A stretch of DNA of 64,000 bases from Rhodovulum marinum (GCF_004343075.1 NZ_SLXP01000009.1:1-64000); one strand, 5' to 3'. Numbered from the stretch's first letter, positions 44,713 to 55,113 are shown. Notes: a model not told the origin generated them from the sequence alone. Translations and numbers: made by a program.

Positions 44713-45654
44713 TCAGCCCCGCCTGGTCTCGATCCGTTCCCAAAGATGGGCGGCCAGGTTCTTCTCGTCGAAGCGTTCCAGTTCCTGCAAGCCGGTAGGC
44801 GAGGTGACGTTGATCTCGGTCAGGTAGTCGCCGATCACGTCGATGCCGACGAACATCTGGCCATGGTCGCGCAACGTCGGGCCGATGGCCTTGCAGATCT
44901 CGATATCGCGCGCCGTCAGCGCCGCGCGCTCGGCCCGCCCGCCCACATGCAGGTTCGACCGCGTCTCGCCCTTGGCGGGCACGCGATTGATCGCACCGAT
45001 CGGTTCGCCATCGACCAGGATCACCCGCTTGTCGCCCCTCTCGACCGCGGGCAGGAATTTCTGCGCGATCAGCGGCTCGCGGCTGATCCCGAGGAACAGC
45101 TCGTGCAGCGAGGCGAGGTTTCGGTCGCCATGTTCCAGCCGGAACACCCCCGCGCCCCCGTTGCCGTAAAGCGGCTTCAGGATGATATCGCCATGTTCGG
45201 CCTTGAAGGCGCGCAACGTGGCCAGGTCGCGGGCGATGATCGTGGGCGGGATCAGCTCGGGGAACTTCAGCACCAACAGCTTTTCGGGAAAGTTCCGCAC
45301 CCAGAACGGATCGTTCAGCACCAGCGTGCCGGGCGCCAGGTGCTCCAGCAGGTGCGTGGTGGTGATATAGCCCATGTCGAAGGGCGGGTCCTGGCGCAGC
45401 CAGACGACGTCATACGCGCCCAGGTCCACGTCCTGTTCCGCGCCCAGCGTGTAATGGTCACCGACGACCCGGCGCAGCTCCAGCGGCCAGCCCCGCGCCA
45501 TCACCCGCCCGTCGTTCCAGTACAGCCGGTCGGGCGTGTAATAGAAAAGACTGTGACCCCGCGCCTGCGCCTCTTCGCCAATGCGGAACGTGGTATCGGC
45601 GGTGATGTCGATGGGCCCGATCGGGTCCATCTGGATGGCGACCTTCAGCGGCAT
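44713..45654 (-). CDS. gshB: glutathione synthase
   Basis: 313 residues from ATG 45654, with GGGAGG 6 nt upstream; the frame opens one TTG earlier at 45660. ATP-grasp enzyme that ligates gamma-glutamylcysteine with glycine. [22 protein letters not shown] opens the protein. [13 protein letters not shown] is the small ATP loop region and [21 protein letters not shown] the C-terminal metal/ATP site. Last gene of rsmI-yraN-gshB. Confidence 0.97.
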   Translation of the reverse strand: MPLKVAIQMDPIGPIDITADTTFRIGEEAQARGHSLFYYTPDRLYWNDGRVMARGWPLELRRVVGDHYTLGAEQDVDLGAYDVVWLRQDPPFDMGYITTTHLLEHLAPGTLVLNDPFWVRNFPEKLLVLKFPELIPPTIIARDLATLRAFKAEHGDIILKPLYGNGGAGVFRLEHGDRNLASLHELFLGISREPLIAQKFLPAVERGDKRVILVDGEPIGAINRVPAKGETRSNLHVGGRAERAALTARDIEICKAIGPTLRDHGQMFVGIDVIGDYLTEINVTSPTGLQELERFDEKNLAAHLWERIETRRG

Positions 45655-45713
45655 GGGCAACCTCCCCTGTTCGGCCCCTACATGGCCGAGGGCGGGGGGC
45701 TTTGCAACGGCGC

Positions 45714-46067
45714 TCAGCCCGCGAAGGCGTTTTCGACGATCTCGACCCGCCCCACCCCGTCGACCAGCGCCACGTCGAAGCGGATATCGGTCAGCTGCCC
45801 CCCGGGTTCGCCCTCCAGGAATTCCTGCGCGGCGGTCATGATGCGCGCGGCCTGGCGGGGCGTGATCCGTTCCGCCGCGCGGGCAAAGCTGCGGCTGGCC
45901 TTGACCTCGACGAAGATCACCGTTTCGCCCGCGCGCAGGATAAGGTCGATCTCGCCGCCCTGCCCGCGCCAGCGCCGCGCGATCACCGCCGCGCCCCGGC
46001 TTTCATAGTCGCGCGCAACGCTGTCCTCGGCCGCCGCGCCCGCGTGATACCGCGTACTGCCGGTCAT
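45714..46067 (-). CDS. yraN: YraN-family (UPF0102) nuclease-fold protein
   Basis: 117 residues. [33 protein letters not shown], then [12 protein letters not shown], give the E-x(n)-D-x(n)-ExK catalytic pattern of the restriction-endonuclease fold. ATG 46067 overlaps the rsmI stop by 4 nt. Function not established. Confidence 0.9.
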   Translation of the reverse strand: MTGSTRYHAGAAAEDSVARDYESRGAAVIARRWRGQGGEIDLILRAGETVIFVEVKASRSFARAAERITPRQAARIMTAAQEFLEGEPGGQLTDIRFDVALVDGVGRVEIVENAFAG

Positions 46068-46975
46068 TCGTCGGCCTCCAGCTTCAGCGCCGCCTGGTAG
46101 ACCTGGCGCCGCGGCAGACCCAGCGCCGAGGCAACCTCGGCCACCGCATCCTTGACCGAGGCCCGCGCCAGCGCGGCGCGCAGCGCGGCCTCCATCTCGT
46201 CGGCACCGGCGGCCTCGGCCATGCCGCGGCCCACCAGCACCACGATCTCGCCCTTGACCTCGCGCCCCTCGAACGCCGCGGCCAATTCGCCCAGCGTCCC
46301 GCGCGTGACCTCTTCGAAGCGCTTGGTCAACTCGCGGCAGACGGCGGCCGGGCGGTCGGGGCCCAATGCACCCGCGAGATCGGCAAGGAATCGCGCCACT
46401 CGCTTGGGCGATTCGTAGATTACCAGCGTCGCGGCCAGCCCGCCCACCTCGTCGAACATCGCCTTGCGCGCCGCACCCTGCTGCGGCGGAAACCCCGCGA
46501 ACAGCACCCGGTCGCTGGGCAGCCCGGCAACCGTCAGCGCGGCCAGCATCGCCGACGGCCCCGGCGCGGCGTGAACCGGCACCCCCGCCGCGATCGCATC
46601 GCGGGCCAGCGGAAAGCCGGGATCGGCGACCATCGGCGTGCCCGCCTCGCTGACGCAGGCGACCGACTTTCCACCGGTGGCCATGGCAATCAGCTTGTCG
46701 CGCACGCCCGGCCCGGAATGGTCGTGATAGGCGATCAGCGGCCGATCGCCCAGCGCGATGCCGTGGATCTGCATCAGGTGGCGCGCGGTGCGGGTATCCT
46801 CGGCCGCGATCACGTCGGCCGACGCCAGGATATCCAGCGCCCGCAGCGTGATGTCGCGTGCCGCCCCGATGGGCGTGGCGACGAAATGGATGCCGGGCGA
46901 AAGCGGGGTGTGCAGGATATCCAGGGCAGGCCTCTCGGGGATTGTCTGACGTTTACTTGGGCGGCCGATCCGCAT
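46064..46975 (-). CDS. rsmI: 16S rRNA (cytidine1402-2'-O)-methyltransferase
   Basis: 303 residues from ATG 46975; later in-frame starts upstream would run into the divergent lipoprotein gene. SPGIHFVATPIGAARDITLRALDILASADVIAAEDTR is the start of the tetrapyrrole-methylase fold. SEAGTPMVADPGFPLARDA and GPSAMLAALTVAGLP are the other family signatures. Methylates C1402 in the ribosomal P site. First gene of the unit with yraN and gshB; only 40 bp separate it from the divergent gene. Confidence 0.95.
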   Translation of the reverse strand: MRIGRPSKRQTIPERPALDILHTPLSPGIHFVATPIGAARDITLRALDILASADVIAAEDTRTARHLMQIHGIALGDRPLIAYHDHSGPGVRDKLIAMATGGKSVACVSEAGTPMVADPGFPLARDAIAAGVPVHAAPGPSAMLAALTVAGLPSDRVLFAGFPPQQGAARKAMFDEVGGLAATLVIYESPKRVARFLADLAGALGPDRPAAVCRELTKRFEEVTRGTLGELAAAFEGREVKGEIVVLVGRGMAEAAGADEMEAALRAALARASVKDAVAEVASALGLPRRQVYQAALKLEADE

Positions 46976-47015
46976 AGGCTCGCCCCGACGAAAGAGACGT
47001 CGCGAGGGAGAGTCC

Positions 47016-48182
47016 ATGATCGCCGTTTTCCGCGCCGCCCGCAAGCGCTTGGCCCTTGTCGTGGCCGCCCTCGCCCTTGTCGCCGCCTGCCAGCCCGTGA
47101 ACCTGGGCGGCGGGCCCAGCATCAATGCCGGGCGGCCGGTGCCGGTGGCACTTCTGGTGCCCGGCGGTTCGGCCGAGGCGGGCGACCAGGTGGTCGCGCG
47201 CAGCCTGGAAAACGCCGCACGTCTGGCGATCTCGGACCTGCAGGGCGTGCAGATCGACCTGCGGGTCTACAACACCGCGGGCCGCCCCGACCAGGCGGCG
47301 GCGGTCGCCAAACAGGCCGCCGCAGACGGGGCCAAGATCATCCTCGGCCCGCTTTACGCGCAGAACGCCAATGCCGCGGGCGTGGCGGTGGCCTCGCGCG
47401 GGATCAACGTTCTCAGCTTTTCCAACAACACCCAGATCGCGGGCGGCAATGTCTTCGTGCTGGGCCCCACCTTCGACAATACCGCGAACCGGCTGGCCAG
47501 CTATGCCGTGGCACAGGGCCGGCGCGATTTCATGGTGATCCACGATCCCGACCTGGCCGGCCAGGCGGGACGGTCCGCCATCGAGCGCGCGGTCGCCCGC
47601 TCGGGGGGGCGGGTCGCGGCCACCGGCACCTATGAACTGTCGCAGAACGGCGTCGTGCAGGCCATTCCCGAACTGGCCGCCAAGGCGCGCAGCTCGGGCA
47701 GCAGCGCGGTGTTCCTGACCGCCGCCCCGGCCGGCGCGCTGCCGCTTCTGGCACAGCTTCTGCCCGAAAACCGCGTCGATCCCGAAACCGTGCAGTTCCT
47801 CGGCCTGACCCGCTGGGATATCCCCCCCTCGACGCTGGCGCTGCCGGGGCTGCAGGGCGGCTGGTTCGCGCTGCCCGACCCGAACCTGACGGCCCAGTTC
47901 GAGTCGCGCTACTTCGCCGCTTATGGCGAACCCGCGCACCCGGCGGCCGGGCTGGCCTATGACGGCATCGCCGCGATCGGCGCGCTTGCCGGCCAGGGCA
48001 AGTCCGACGCGCTGACCGTGGGGGCGTTGACCCAGCCTTCGGGCTTTGCCGGCGTGAATGGCGTGTTCCGGCTGCGTGCCGACGGCACCAACGAACGCGC
48101 GCTGGCCGTCGCTGAAATCCAGAACAACCAAGTGATCGTAATTGACCCTGCCCCAAGAAGTTTCGGTGCCGCGGGCTTCTAG
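47016..48182 (+). CDS. penicillin-binding protein activator-like lipoprotein (LpoA / Peripla_BP_6 fold)
   Basis: 388 residues. Lipoprotein signal with lipobox LVAAC (Cys about residue 28). The mature part is a periplasmic-binding-protein-like fold (PVALLVPGGSAEAGDQVVARSLENAARLAI, GPLYAQNANAAGVAVASRGINVLSFSNN, PAAGLAYDGIAAIGAL). It matches the C-terminal LpoA domain that activates class A PBPs, without the TPR-like N-terminal domain of enterobacterial LpoA. Divergent from rsmI; its 3' end overlaps glnD by 17 nt. Confidence 0.88.
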   Translation: MIAVFRAARKRLALVVAALALVAACQPVNLGGGPSINAGRPVPVALLVPGGSAEAGDQVVARSLENAARLAISDLQGVQIDLRVYNTAGRPDQAAAVAKQAAADGAKIILGPLYAQNANAAGVAVASRGINVLSFSNNTQIAGGNVFVLGPTFDNTANRLASYAVAQGRRDFMVIHDPDLAGQAGRSAIERAVARSGGRVAATGTYELSQNGVVQAIPELAAKARSSGSSAVFLTAAPAGALPLLAQLLPENRVDPETVQFLGLTRWDIPPSTLALPGLQGGWFALPDPNLTAQFESRYFAAYGEPAHPAAGLAYDGIAAIGALAGQGKSDALTVGALTQPSGFAGVNGVFRLRADGTNERALAVAEIQNNQVIVIDPAPRSFGAAGF

Positions 48183-50958
48183 CCCGTCCGCTCACCCCGA
48201 CGATGACCCGGCGCCGGACAGCCTGATCTGTCCGGCGTCCCATATTTTCGACCGCGACGCCTTCGCCGCCGAACTCGCGCGCCACATGGCCGCGGGCGAC
48301 GAACCGCGGGCGCTGCGCGATGCCATGGTGGGTTATCTGCGCGATGCGCGCACGCGCGGGCGCGCGGCCATCGCCGCGGCCTTCGCCGAACGCCCGTTCG
48401 ACGCGGGCGCCACGGTGCGCGCCTATACCTGGCTGACCGATTGCCTGGTGCGCGGCCCGCTGGAGATCGCGGCGCAGCACCTTCACCCCAGGCCCAACCC
48501 GACCGAGGGCGAACGCCTGGCCGTCTTCGCGGTGGGCGGCTATGGCCGGGGCGAGATGGCGGCCCATTCCGATGTCGACCTGTTGTTCCTGACGCCCTGG
48601 AAGATCACCCCCTGGGCCGAAAGCGTCATCGAATCGATGCTCTACATGCTGTGGGACCTGCGGCTGAAGGTCGGCCATTCCTCGCGCACGGTAAAGGACT
48701 GCATCCGCCTGGGCCGCGAGGATTACACGATCCGCACGGCACTTCTGGAAAACCGTTTCCTCGCCGGCCACGCGCCGCTGGACCCGGAACTGAACGACGC
48801 GCTGTGGAACGACCTGTTCGACGGCACCGAGGCCGATTTCATCGAGGCCAAGCTGGCCGAACGGTCGGAACGCCACCGCAAGCAGGGCGGCCAGCGCTAC
48901 GTGCTGGAACCCAACGTCAAGGAGGGCAAGGGCGGCCTGCGGGACATGCAGTCGCTCTACTGGATCTCGAAATACATCTACCGCGTCGACCGCGCCTCGC
49001 AGCTGGTCAAGCTGGGGCTGTTCACCGAGGAGGAGTTCAAGGGCTTCCTGAATGCCGAACGCTTCCTCTGGGCGGTGCGCTGTCACCTGCACATCATCAC
49101 CGACCGGGCGATGGACCAGTTGACCTTCGATCTGCAGGTCGAGGTGGCGGCGGCCATGGGCTATGCCGACCATGGCGGGCGCCGCGCGGTGGAACATTTC
49201 ATGCAGGACTATTTCCGGCATGCGACCACCGTGGGCGATCTGACGCGCATCTTCCTGACCAAGCTGGAGGCGGCCCACGTCAAGAAGGAGCCGATGCTGC
49301 TGGGCCTGTTCCGACGCAAGCGCAAGATGCCCGAGGGCTACGAGATCGCGCAGAACCGGATGACCGTGGCCGATCCCGACGCGTTCCTCGCCGACAAGGT
49401 CAACCTGCTGCGCATCTTCGAAGAGGCGCTCAAGGCCGGCACGCTCTTGCACCCCGACGCGATGCGGCTGATCGCCAGCAACCTGCGGCTTTTCGACGAC
49501 GAATTGCGCAACGACCCCGAGGCGCAGCGCATCTTCCTGGACCTGATGCTGAAACACGGCAACCCGGAACGGGCGCTGAGGCGGATGAACGAGCTGGGCG
49601 CGCTGGCGGCCTTCATCCCCGAATTCGAACCGGTCGTCGCGATGATGCAGTTCAACGTCTACCACCACTACACGGTGGACGAACACACCATCCAGTGCAT
49701 CTCGACGCTGGCGCAGATCGAACGCGGCGAACTGGTCGAGGAATTGCCCATCGCCTCGCGCATCCTCAAGGAAGGCGTGAACCGGCGCGTCCTTTACGTC
49801 GCGCTGCTGCTCCATGACATCGGCAAGGGCCGGCCCGAGGACCACTCGGTCCTCGGCGCCCAGATCGCCCGCAAGGTGGCGCCCCGGCTTGGCCTGAAAC
49901 CGGACGAGTGCGAAACCGTGGAATGGCTGGTGCGCTATCACCTCCTGATGTCCGACATGGCGCAGAAACGCGACCTGTCCGACCCGCGCACCGTGCGCGA
50001 TTTTGCCAAGGCGGTGCAGACCAGGAAACGGCTGGACCTGCTGACCGTGCTGACGGTCTGCGACATCATCGGGGTGGGGCCCGGCACCTGGAACAACTGG
50101 AAGGCCCAGCTGATCCGCCAGCTGTATCGCGAAACCGCGACCGCGCTGGAACAGGGGCTGGAGGCCGTGAACCGGCCCAACCGCGAGGCCGCCGCCAAGC
50201 GCGCGCTGCGCGAGGCACTGGCCGACTGGGACAAGAAGGACCTGCGCACCGAAACCGCGCGCCACTACCCGCCCTATTGGGCCGGCCTGCCTACCGATAC
50301 CCAGGTCGTGTTCGCCAACCTGCTGCGCGGGATCGCCGATGACGAGATCCGCATCGACCTGGACGAGGATATCGACCACGACGCCACCCGCGCCTGTTTC
50401 GCGCTGGCCGACCATCCCGGCATCTTCTCCCGGCTGGCGGGCGCGCTGGCGCTGGTCGGCGCCAACGTGGTGGACGCGCGGACCTATACCACCAAGGACG
50501 GCTATGCGACCGCGGTGTTCTGGATCCAGGATTCCGACGGCACGCCCTATGAACGCGCCCGCCTGACGCGGCTCAGCCAGATGATCGAAAAGACCCTGAT
50601 GGGCGAGGTGCGCCCGCGCGAAAGACTGGCCGACCGCGACAAGCTGAAAAAGCGCGAGCGCAGCTTCCGCTTCCCCACCTCGATCACTTTCGACAACGAC
50701 GGGTCCGAGATCTACACGATCATCGAGGTCGACACCCGCGACCGGCCGGGCCTGCTGTATGACCTGACGCGCGTGCTGGCCGACAGCAACGTCTATATCG
50801 CGTCCGCCGTGATCGCGACCTACGGCGCGCAGGTGGTCGACAGCTTCTATGTCAAGGACAGCTTCGGGCTGAAACTGCATTCCCGCTCGCGCCAGGACTC
50901 GCTGGAACGAAAGCTGCGCGCCGCGATCGAGCAGGGCGCCGAAAGGGCCAACGCGTGA
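48166..50958 (+). CDS. glnD: [protein-PII] uridylyltransferase / uridylyl-removing enzyme
   Basis: 930 residues from GTG 48166 (AAGAAG 5-10 nt upstream). TTG 48142 is the only other upstream start; no ATG exists. Nucleotidyltransferase domain: VGGYGRGEMAAHSDVDLLFL. GlnD-PII linker: KEGKGGLRDMQSLYWI. HD hydrolase: LLLHDIGKGRPEDHSVLGA. Two C-terminal ACT domains sense glutamine (DHPGIFSRLAGALALVGANVVDAR; DRPGLLYDLTRVLADSNVYIASA). Uridylylates PII under nitrogen limitation and reverses it when glutamine is high. Confidence 0.95.
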   Translation: MPRASSPSAHPDDDPAPDSLICPASHIFDRDAFAAELARHMAAGDEPRALRDAMVGYLRDARTRGRAAIAAAFAERPFDAGATVRAYTWLTDCLVRGPLEIAAQHLHPRPNPTEGERLAVFAVGGYGRGEMAAHSDVDLLFLTPWKITPWAESVIESMLYMLWDLRLKVGHSSRTVKDCIRLGREDYTIRTALLENRFLAGHAPLDPELNDALWNDLFDGTEADFIEAKLAERSERHRKQGGQRYVLEPNVKEGKGGLRDMQSLYWISKYIYRVDRASQLVKLGLFTEEEFKGFLNAERFLWAVRCHLHIITDRAMDQLTFDLQVEVAAAMGYADHGGRRAVEHFMQDYFRHATTVGDLTRIFLTKLEAAHVKKEPMLLGLFRRKRKMPEGYEIAQNRMTVADPDAFLADKVNLLRIFEEALKAGTLLHPDAMRLIASNLRLFDDELRNDPEAQRIFLDLMLKHGNPERALRRMNELGALAAFIPEFEPVVAMMQFNVYHHYTVDEHTIQCISTLAQIERGELVEELPIASRILKEGVNRRVLYVALLLHDIGKGRPEDHSVLGAQIARKVAPRLGLKPDECETVEWLVRYHLLMSDMAQKRDLSDPRTVRDFAKAVQTRKRLDLLTVLTVCDIIGVGPGTWNNWKAQLIRQLYRETATALEQGLEAVNRPNREAAAKRALREALADWDKKDLRTETARHYPPYWAGLPTDTQVVFANLLRGIADDEIRIDLDEDIDHDATRACFALADHPGIFSRLAGALALVGANVVDARTYTTKDGYATAVFWIQDSDGTPYERARLTRLSQMIEKTLMGEVRPRERLADRDKLKKRERSFRFPTSITFDNDGSEIYTIIEVDTRDRPGLLYDLTRVLADSNVYIASAVIATYGAQVVDSFYVKDSFGLKLHSRSRQDSLERKLRAAIEQGAERANA

Positions 50959-52502
50959 CGCAACCCATCCGGCTGGTCTCGGGCTTTCTGACGGTGGGCG
51001 TCTGGACGCTGGCCAGCCGCATCCTGGGCTTTGCGCGCGACATCCTGATCGCGGCCTACCTGGGCGCAGGACCCGTGGCCGAGGCGTTCCTGATCGCCTT
51101 TTCCCTGCCCAACATGTTCCGCCGCTTCTTCGCCGAGGGCGCGTTCAACATGGCCTTCGTGCCGATGTTCTCGAAAAAGGTCGAGGGCGGCGACGATGCG
51201 CTGGGCTTCGCGCGCGATGCCTTCACCGGACTGGCGTCGATCCTGATCGCCTTCACCGTGGTCGCGCAGGTGGCGATGCCGTTCCTGGTTCTGGCCATGG
51301 CCAGCGGGTTCGCCGCGGACGAGCGTTTCGACATGGCGGTGATCTATGGGCGGATCGCGTTCCCCTATATCCTGTTCATCTCGCTCGCCGCGCTTTTGTC
51401 CGGCGTGCTTAATTCCACGGGCCGTTTCGTGGCCGCCGCCGCCGCGCCGGTGGTTCTGAACGTGCTGTTCGTTGCCACGATGGTGCTGGCCGATACGCTG
51501 GGCTGGCCCATCGGCGACACGCTGGCCTGGACGGTGCCCGTGGCGGGCATCGCGCAACTGGCGCTGGTCTGGACGGCGGCCGCGCGCGCCGGGTTTCGCC
51601 TGACCCTGCGCCGTCCGCGGATGACCCCTGAACTGAAGCGGCTGGCGATCATCGCCGGCCCCGCCGCGCTGGCGGGCGGCGTGGTGCAGGTGAACCTGCT
51701 GATCGGCCGCCAGGTGGCCAGTTTCTTCGACGGCGCGGTGGCGTGGCTGTCTTACGCCGACCGGCTTTACCAGCTGCCGCTTGGCGTCGTCGGCATCGCC
51801 ATCGGCGTGGTGCTCTTGCCGGATCTCTCGCGCCGGCTGCGCGCCGAGGACACCAATGGCGGGCGCGACGCGTTCAACCGCGCGGGCGAGTTCGCGCTTG
51901 CCCTGACCGTGCCGGCCGCCGTGGCGCTGGCCGTCATCCCCGGCCCCATCGTGAACGTCCTGTTCCAGCGCGGCGCCTTCGACGCGGCCGATGCGGCCGC
52001 CACCGCGCTGGCCGTGGCGGTCTATGGCGCGGGACTGCCCGCCTTCGTGATGCAAAAGGTGCTGCAACCCCTGTTCTTCGCGCGCGAGGACACGCGGCGC
52101 CCGTTCTACTACGCGCTCGGCGCGCTGGCGGTGAATGCGGGGCTGGCCATCGGGCTGGCGCCGGTCATCGGCTATATCGCGGCGGCCTGGGGCACGACGC
52201 TGGCGGGCTGGGCCATGGTCCTTCTGCTCTGGCGCGGCTCGCGCCGCTATGGCACGGCGGCGGAACTGGACGCGCGGTTCACCCGGCGGCTGGGCCGGAT
52301 CGTGCTGGCCTCGGGGTTGATGGGGGTCATCCTGTGGGCCGTCGCCTGGGCGCTGGCGCCATGGCTGTCGGGCGGGGCTCTGCGCTATGCGGCCCTCGCC
52401 GCGCTGATCGCCCTCGGGATCGTCGCTTATTTCGGCCTCGGTCACCTTCTGGGCGCGTTCCGCCTGTCGGAATTCCGGCGCGCGATGCGCCGTCAGCGGT
52501 GA
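50955..52502 (+). CDS. murJ: lipid II flippase MurJ
   Basis: 515 residues, 14 predicted membrane segments of the MOP superfamily. The start GTG 50955 overlaps the glnD stop by 4 nt. GFLTVGVWTLASRILGFARDILIAAYLG at the N-terminus and NMFRRFFAEGAFNMAFVPMF are MurJ signatures, with the functionally important Arg residues of the first segments present. Flips the peptidoglycan precursor lipid II across the inner membrane. Convergent with the rhomboid-like gene, overlapping by 10 nt. Confidence 0.95.
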   Translation: MTQPIRLVSGFLTVGVWTLASRILGFARDILIAAYLGAGPVAEAFLIAFSLPNMFRRFFAEGAFNMAFVPMFSKKVEGGDDALGFARDAFTGLASILIAFTVVAQVAMPFLVLAMASGFAADERFDMAVIYGRIAFPYILFISLAALLSGVLNSTGRFVAAAAAPVVLNVLFVATMVLADTLGWPIGDTLAWTVPVAGIAQLALVWTAAARAGFRLTLRRPRMTPELKRLAIIAGPAALAGGVVQVNLLIGRQVASFFDGAVAWLSYADRLYQLPLGVVGIAIGVVLLPDLSRRLRAEDTNGGRDAFNRAGEFALALTVPAAVALAVIPGPIVNVLFQRGAFDAADAAATALAVAVYGAGLPAFVMQKVLQPLFFAREDTRRPFYYALGALAVNAGLAIGLAPVIGYIAAAWGTTLAGWAMVLLLWRGSRRYGTAAELDARFTRRLGRIVLASGLMGVILWAVAWALAPWLSGGALRYAALAALIALGIVAYFGLGHLLGAFRLSEFRRAMRRQR

Positions 52503-53179
52503 CGCAGCTTCGCACGCACCCGGCCCCAGCCGCCCGGGCTGACCACGAAGGACAACCCGAACCCGGTGGCGAACCCCGCCACGTCGGCCACCCAATCGTT
52601 GCTGCCCCCGAACAGCAGGCCAAAGACCAGCTGGATGCCCAGCAGGAACCCGATCAGCGTGAAGGCGCGGTACTGGTTCGCGCCGGTCCCCGCCAGCCGC
52701 ACCCAAAGCAGGAAGGTGAACGCCCCGATCAGCCCGTAGACCGCAGGATAGCCGCCGACCAGCGGCATCGGGTCGTCCAGCAACAGCCCATAGGCAGCCG
52801 CCCCCACGATGGCCGAGCCGAAGAACACCACCAGCACCGCCCAGGCGCGGAAGATCTCGCCCACCATCTTGCCCAGCGCCAGGATGAACACCACCACGAA
52901 CACCGCGTGCGTCACGCCGCCATGGACGAACGGGTAGGTGACGAACCGCATCATCTGCGACGGCGGAAACCTGCCGTTCGACAGCATCCAGTCGAAGACC
53001 TGCCCCGAAAACGCATAGTCCTGGAATGCCGCCAGCCGCCAGCCCACCGCCTCGGGGCCGCCGATGATGCCCCGCGCGCCCAGGTTCAGCACCACCTCCA
53101 TCGCGATCACCGGCAGCACCAGCAGCCAGACCACCGGGGGCAACGGGTTGATCGGGTGGGCATCGGGATCGGGGGACAT
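52493..53179 (-). CDS. rhomboid-family membrane protein lacking the catalytic dyad
   Basis: 228 residues from ATG 53179, about six membrane segments in the rhomboid order ([15 protein letters not shown] in the L1/TM2 region; [13 protein letters not shown] in TM4; [13 protein letters not shown] in TM6). The serine motif GxSG is GGYP: the Ser position is Tyr144. The TM6 His position (A-H-x-x-G-F) is Asp199. Protease activity is therefore not expected; a chaperone- or adaptor-like iRhom/derlin role is possible. Convergent with murJ and divergent from trpS. Confidence 0.85.
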   Translation of the reverse strand: MSPDPDAHPINPLPPVVWLLVLPVIAMEVVLNLGARGIIGGPEAVGWRLAAFQDYAFSGQVFDWMLSNGRFPPSQMMRFVTYPFVHGGVTHAVFVVVFILALGKMVGEIFRAWAVLVVFFGSAIVGAAAYGLLLDDPMPLVGGYPAVYGLIGAFTFLLWVRLAGTGANQYRAFTLIGFLLGIQLVFGLLFGGSNDWVADVAGFATGFGLSFVVSPGGWGRVRAKLRHR

Positions 53180-53196
53180 GCGGCACGGGCCTTTGG

Positions 53197-53225
53197 TTGA
53201 CGGTGTTCCCCCGCATGGGTAAGCG
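53197..53225 (+). promoter_or_regulatory. possible sigma-70 promoter for trpS
   Basis: TTGACG (53197-53202), a 17-bp spacer and TAAGCG (53220-53225), 35 bp before the trpS ATG. The -35 is good, the -10 poor. Confidence 0.3.
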
Positions 53226-53259
53226 AGCGGAGCAACGAATTCCAGACGGAGATGATCCC

Positions 53260-54282
53260 ATGGCCGAGGTGGTCCACACACCGCGCGTCTTTTCCGGCAT
53301 CCAGCCCTCGGGCGGGCTGACGCTGGGCAACTATCTCGGCGCGCTCAAGCGTTTCGTCGAGACGCAGGATCAGGGCGGGCTCGAAACGGTCTATTGCATC
53401 GTCGACCTGCACGCGATCACCGTCTGGCAGGACCCCGCCAAGCTGACCCATGCGACGCGCGAACTGGCGGCGGGTTTCATCGCCTCTGGCATCGACCCGG
53501 CGAAATCCATCCTGTTCAACCAAAGCGCCGTGCCCGCGCACGCGCAACTGGGCTGGATCTTCAACTGCGTGGCGCGCCTTGGCTGGATGCAGCGGATGAC
53601 CCAGTTCAAGGACAAGGCCGGCAAGAATTCCGAGAACGTTTCGCTGGGCCTGTTCGCCTATCCCGCGCTGATGGCCGCCGACATCCTGGTCTATCATGCG
53701 ACCCACGTCCCCGTGGGCGAGGACCAGAAACAGCACGTGGAACTGACCCGCGACATCGCGGCCAAGTTCAACAACGATTTCGGCGTCGATTTCTTCCCGC
53801 TGGCCGAACCGGTGATCGAGGGTGCGGCGACCCGCGTTATGTCCTTGCGCGACGGGTCCAAGAAGATGTCGAAATCCGATCCCTCCGACATGAGCCGGAT
53901 CAACCTGACCGATGACGCGGACACCATCGCCAAGAAGATCCGCAAGGCCAAGACCGACCCCGAACCGCTGCCCGAAACGCTGGACGGGCTGGAGGGCCGG
54001 CCCGAGGCCCGCAACCTGGTGAACATCTACGCCGCGCTGGCCGAGATGACCCCCGAACAGGTGATCGCCGAACATGGCGGCCAGCAATTCGGCACGTTCA
54101 AGCCCTCGCTCGCCGATCTCGCGGTGGCCCGGCTGGAACCGATCACCACCGAGATGGGCCGGCTGATGCAGGACCCCGCCGAGATCGACCGCATCCTCGC
54201 GGGCGGGGCCGAACGCGCCAACGCGATCGCCGCACCGATCCTGAAACGCACCTATGAAATCGTCGGCATGGTCGGCGCGTAA
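53260..54282 (+). CDS. trpS: tryptophan--tRNA ligase
   Basis: 340 residues from ATG 53260 (ACGGAG 8 nt upstream); an in-frame extension to 53197 overlaps the promoter region. [21 protein letters not shown] holds the class I HIGH-type motif (TLGN). [10 protein letters not shown] is the KMSKS loop. FACKPALMAAD-type membrane-free Rossmann core: [31 protein letters not shown]. Charges tRNA-Trp. Confidence 0.97.
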   Translation: MAEVVHTPRVFSGIQPSGGLTLGNYLGALKRFVETQDQGGLETVYCIVDLHAITVWQDPAKLTHATRELAAGFIASGIDPAKSILFNQSAVPAHAQLGWIFNCVARLGWMQRMTQFKDKAGKNSENVSLGLFAYPALMAADILVYHATHVPVGEDQKQHVELTRDIAAKFNNDFGVDFFPLAEPVIEGAATRVMSLRDGSKKMSKSDPSDMSRINLTDDADTIAKKIRKAKTDPEPLPETLDGLEGRPEARNLVNIYAALAEMTPEQVIAEHGGQQFGTFKPSLADLAVARLEPITTEMGRLMQDPAEIDRILAGGAERANAIAAPILKRTYEIVGMVGA

Positions 54283-54298
54283 CCCAAGGACCCCGACA

Positions 54299-54652
54299 AT
54301 GCCCGATAGCCTGCCCCCCTGCCCCGACTGCGGCTCCGCCTTCACCTACCAGGTCGACGCGCTGCTGATGTGCCCCGAATGCGGCCATGAATGGTCGCCA
54401 GATGCCGCTGCCGACACGGACGCGGACGCGGACGCGCAGGTACGCGATGCCGTGGGCAACATCCTCAAGGACGGCGACACCGTGACGGTCATCAAGAGCC
54501 TCAAGGTCAAGGGGGCGTCCTCGATGCTGAAGGTCGGCACCAAGGTGCAGAATATCCGGCTGGTCGACGGCGATCACGACATCGACTGCAAGATCCCCGG
54601 CTTCGGGCAGATGGGCCTGAAGTCGGAATTCGTGAAAAAGGTCTCGGACTAG
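54299..54652 (+). CDS. PhnA/YjdM-family zinc-ribbon protein
   Basis: 117 residues from ATG 54299 (AAGGA upstream). N-terminal zinc ribbon with CPDC (about 8-11) and CPEC (about 25-28). Then a short Asp/Ala-rich linker and the [43 protein letters not shown] domain of the PhnA family. Despite the historical name it is not a phosphonoacetate hydrolase. Function unknown. 16 bp after trpS, probably co-transcribed. Confidence 0.92.
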   Translation: MPDSLPPCPDCGSAFTYQVDALLMCPECGHEWSPDAAADTDADADAQVRDAVGNILKDGDTVTVIKSLKVKGASSMLKVGTKVQNIRLVDGDHDIDCKIPGFGQMGLKSEFVKKVSD

Positions 54653-54729
54653 CCGCGGGCGCAGGTTCCACGCGACAGGTGACGCCGTCCATGGCAGGCT
54701 TTCCCGACCAAATGGGAAGAAGGCTTGCC

Positions 54730-55113
54730 ATGAAGTTCCGCTATACCATCCTTTACGTCGACGACGTGCCCGCCACGCTGGACTTCTATACGCGCGCCTT
54801 CGGGCTGGAACCGGGATTCCTGCATGAGTCGAACGCCTATGGCGAGCTGGCGACCGGCAACACGAGACTGGCCTTCTCGTCCAGGGACCTGATGACACAG
54901 CTGGGCAAGACGCCGGGGCGGCCCGATCCGAACGGCCCGGTTTTCGAGATCGCGCTTGAAACCGACGACGTGGCCGCGGCGGTGGACCGGGCGCAGGCGG
55001 CCGGCGCCACGATCATCCAGGCCCCACGCGCCGAACCCTGGGGCCAGACCACCGCCTATGTGACCGATCCGAACGGCTACCTCGTGGAACTTTGCAGCCC
55101 GGTCGGGGGGTAG
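54730..55113 (+). CDS. VOC (glyoxalase/bleomycin-resistance) family protein
   Basis: 127 residues from ATG 54730 with GAAGAAGG upstream; a longer frame upstream was rejected. FRYTILYVDDVPATLDFYTRAFGLEP and TAYVTDPNGYLVELCSP are the two halves of a single VOC domain with the usual metal Glu near the end. No specific substrate can be named. Confidence 0.88.
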   Translation: MKFRYTILYVDDVPATLDFYTRAFGLEPGFLHESNAYGELATGNTRLAFSSRDLMTQLGKTPGRPDPNGPVFEIALETDDVAAAVDRAQAAGATIIQAPRAEPWGQTTAYVTDPNGYLVELCSPVGG

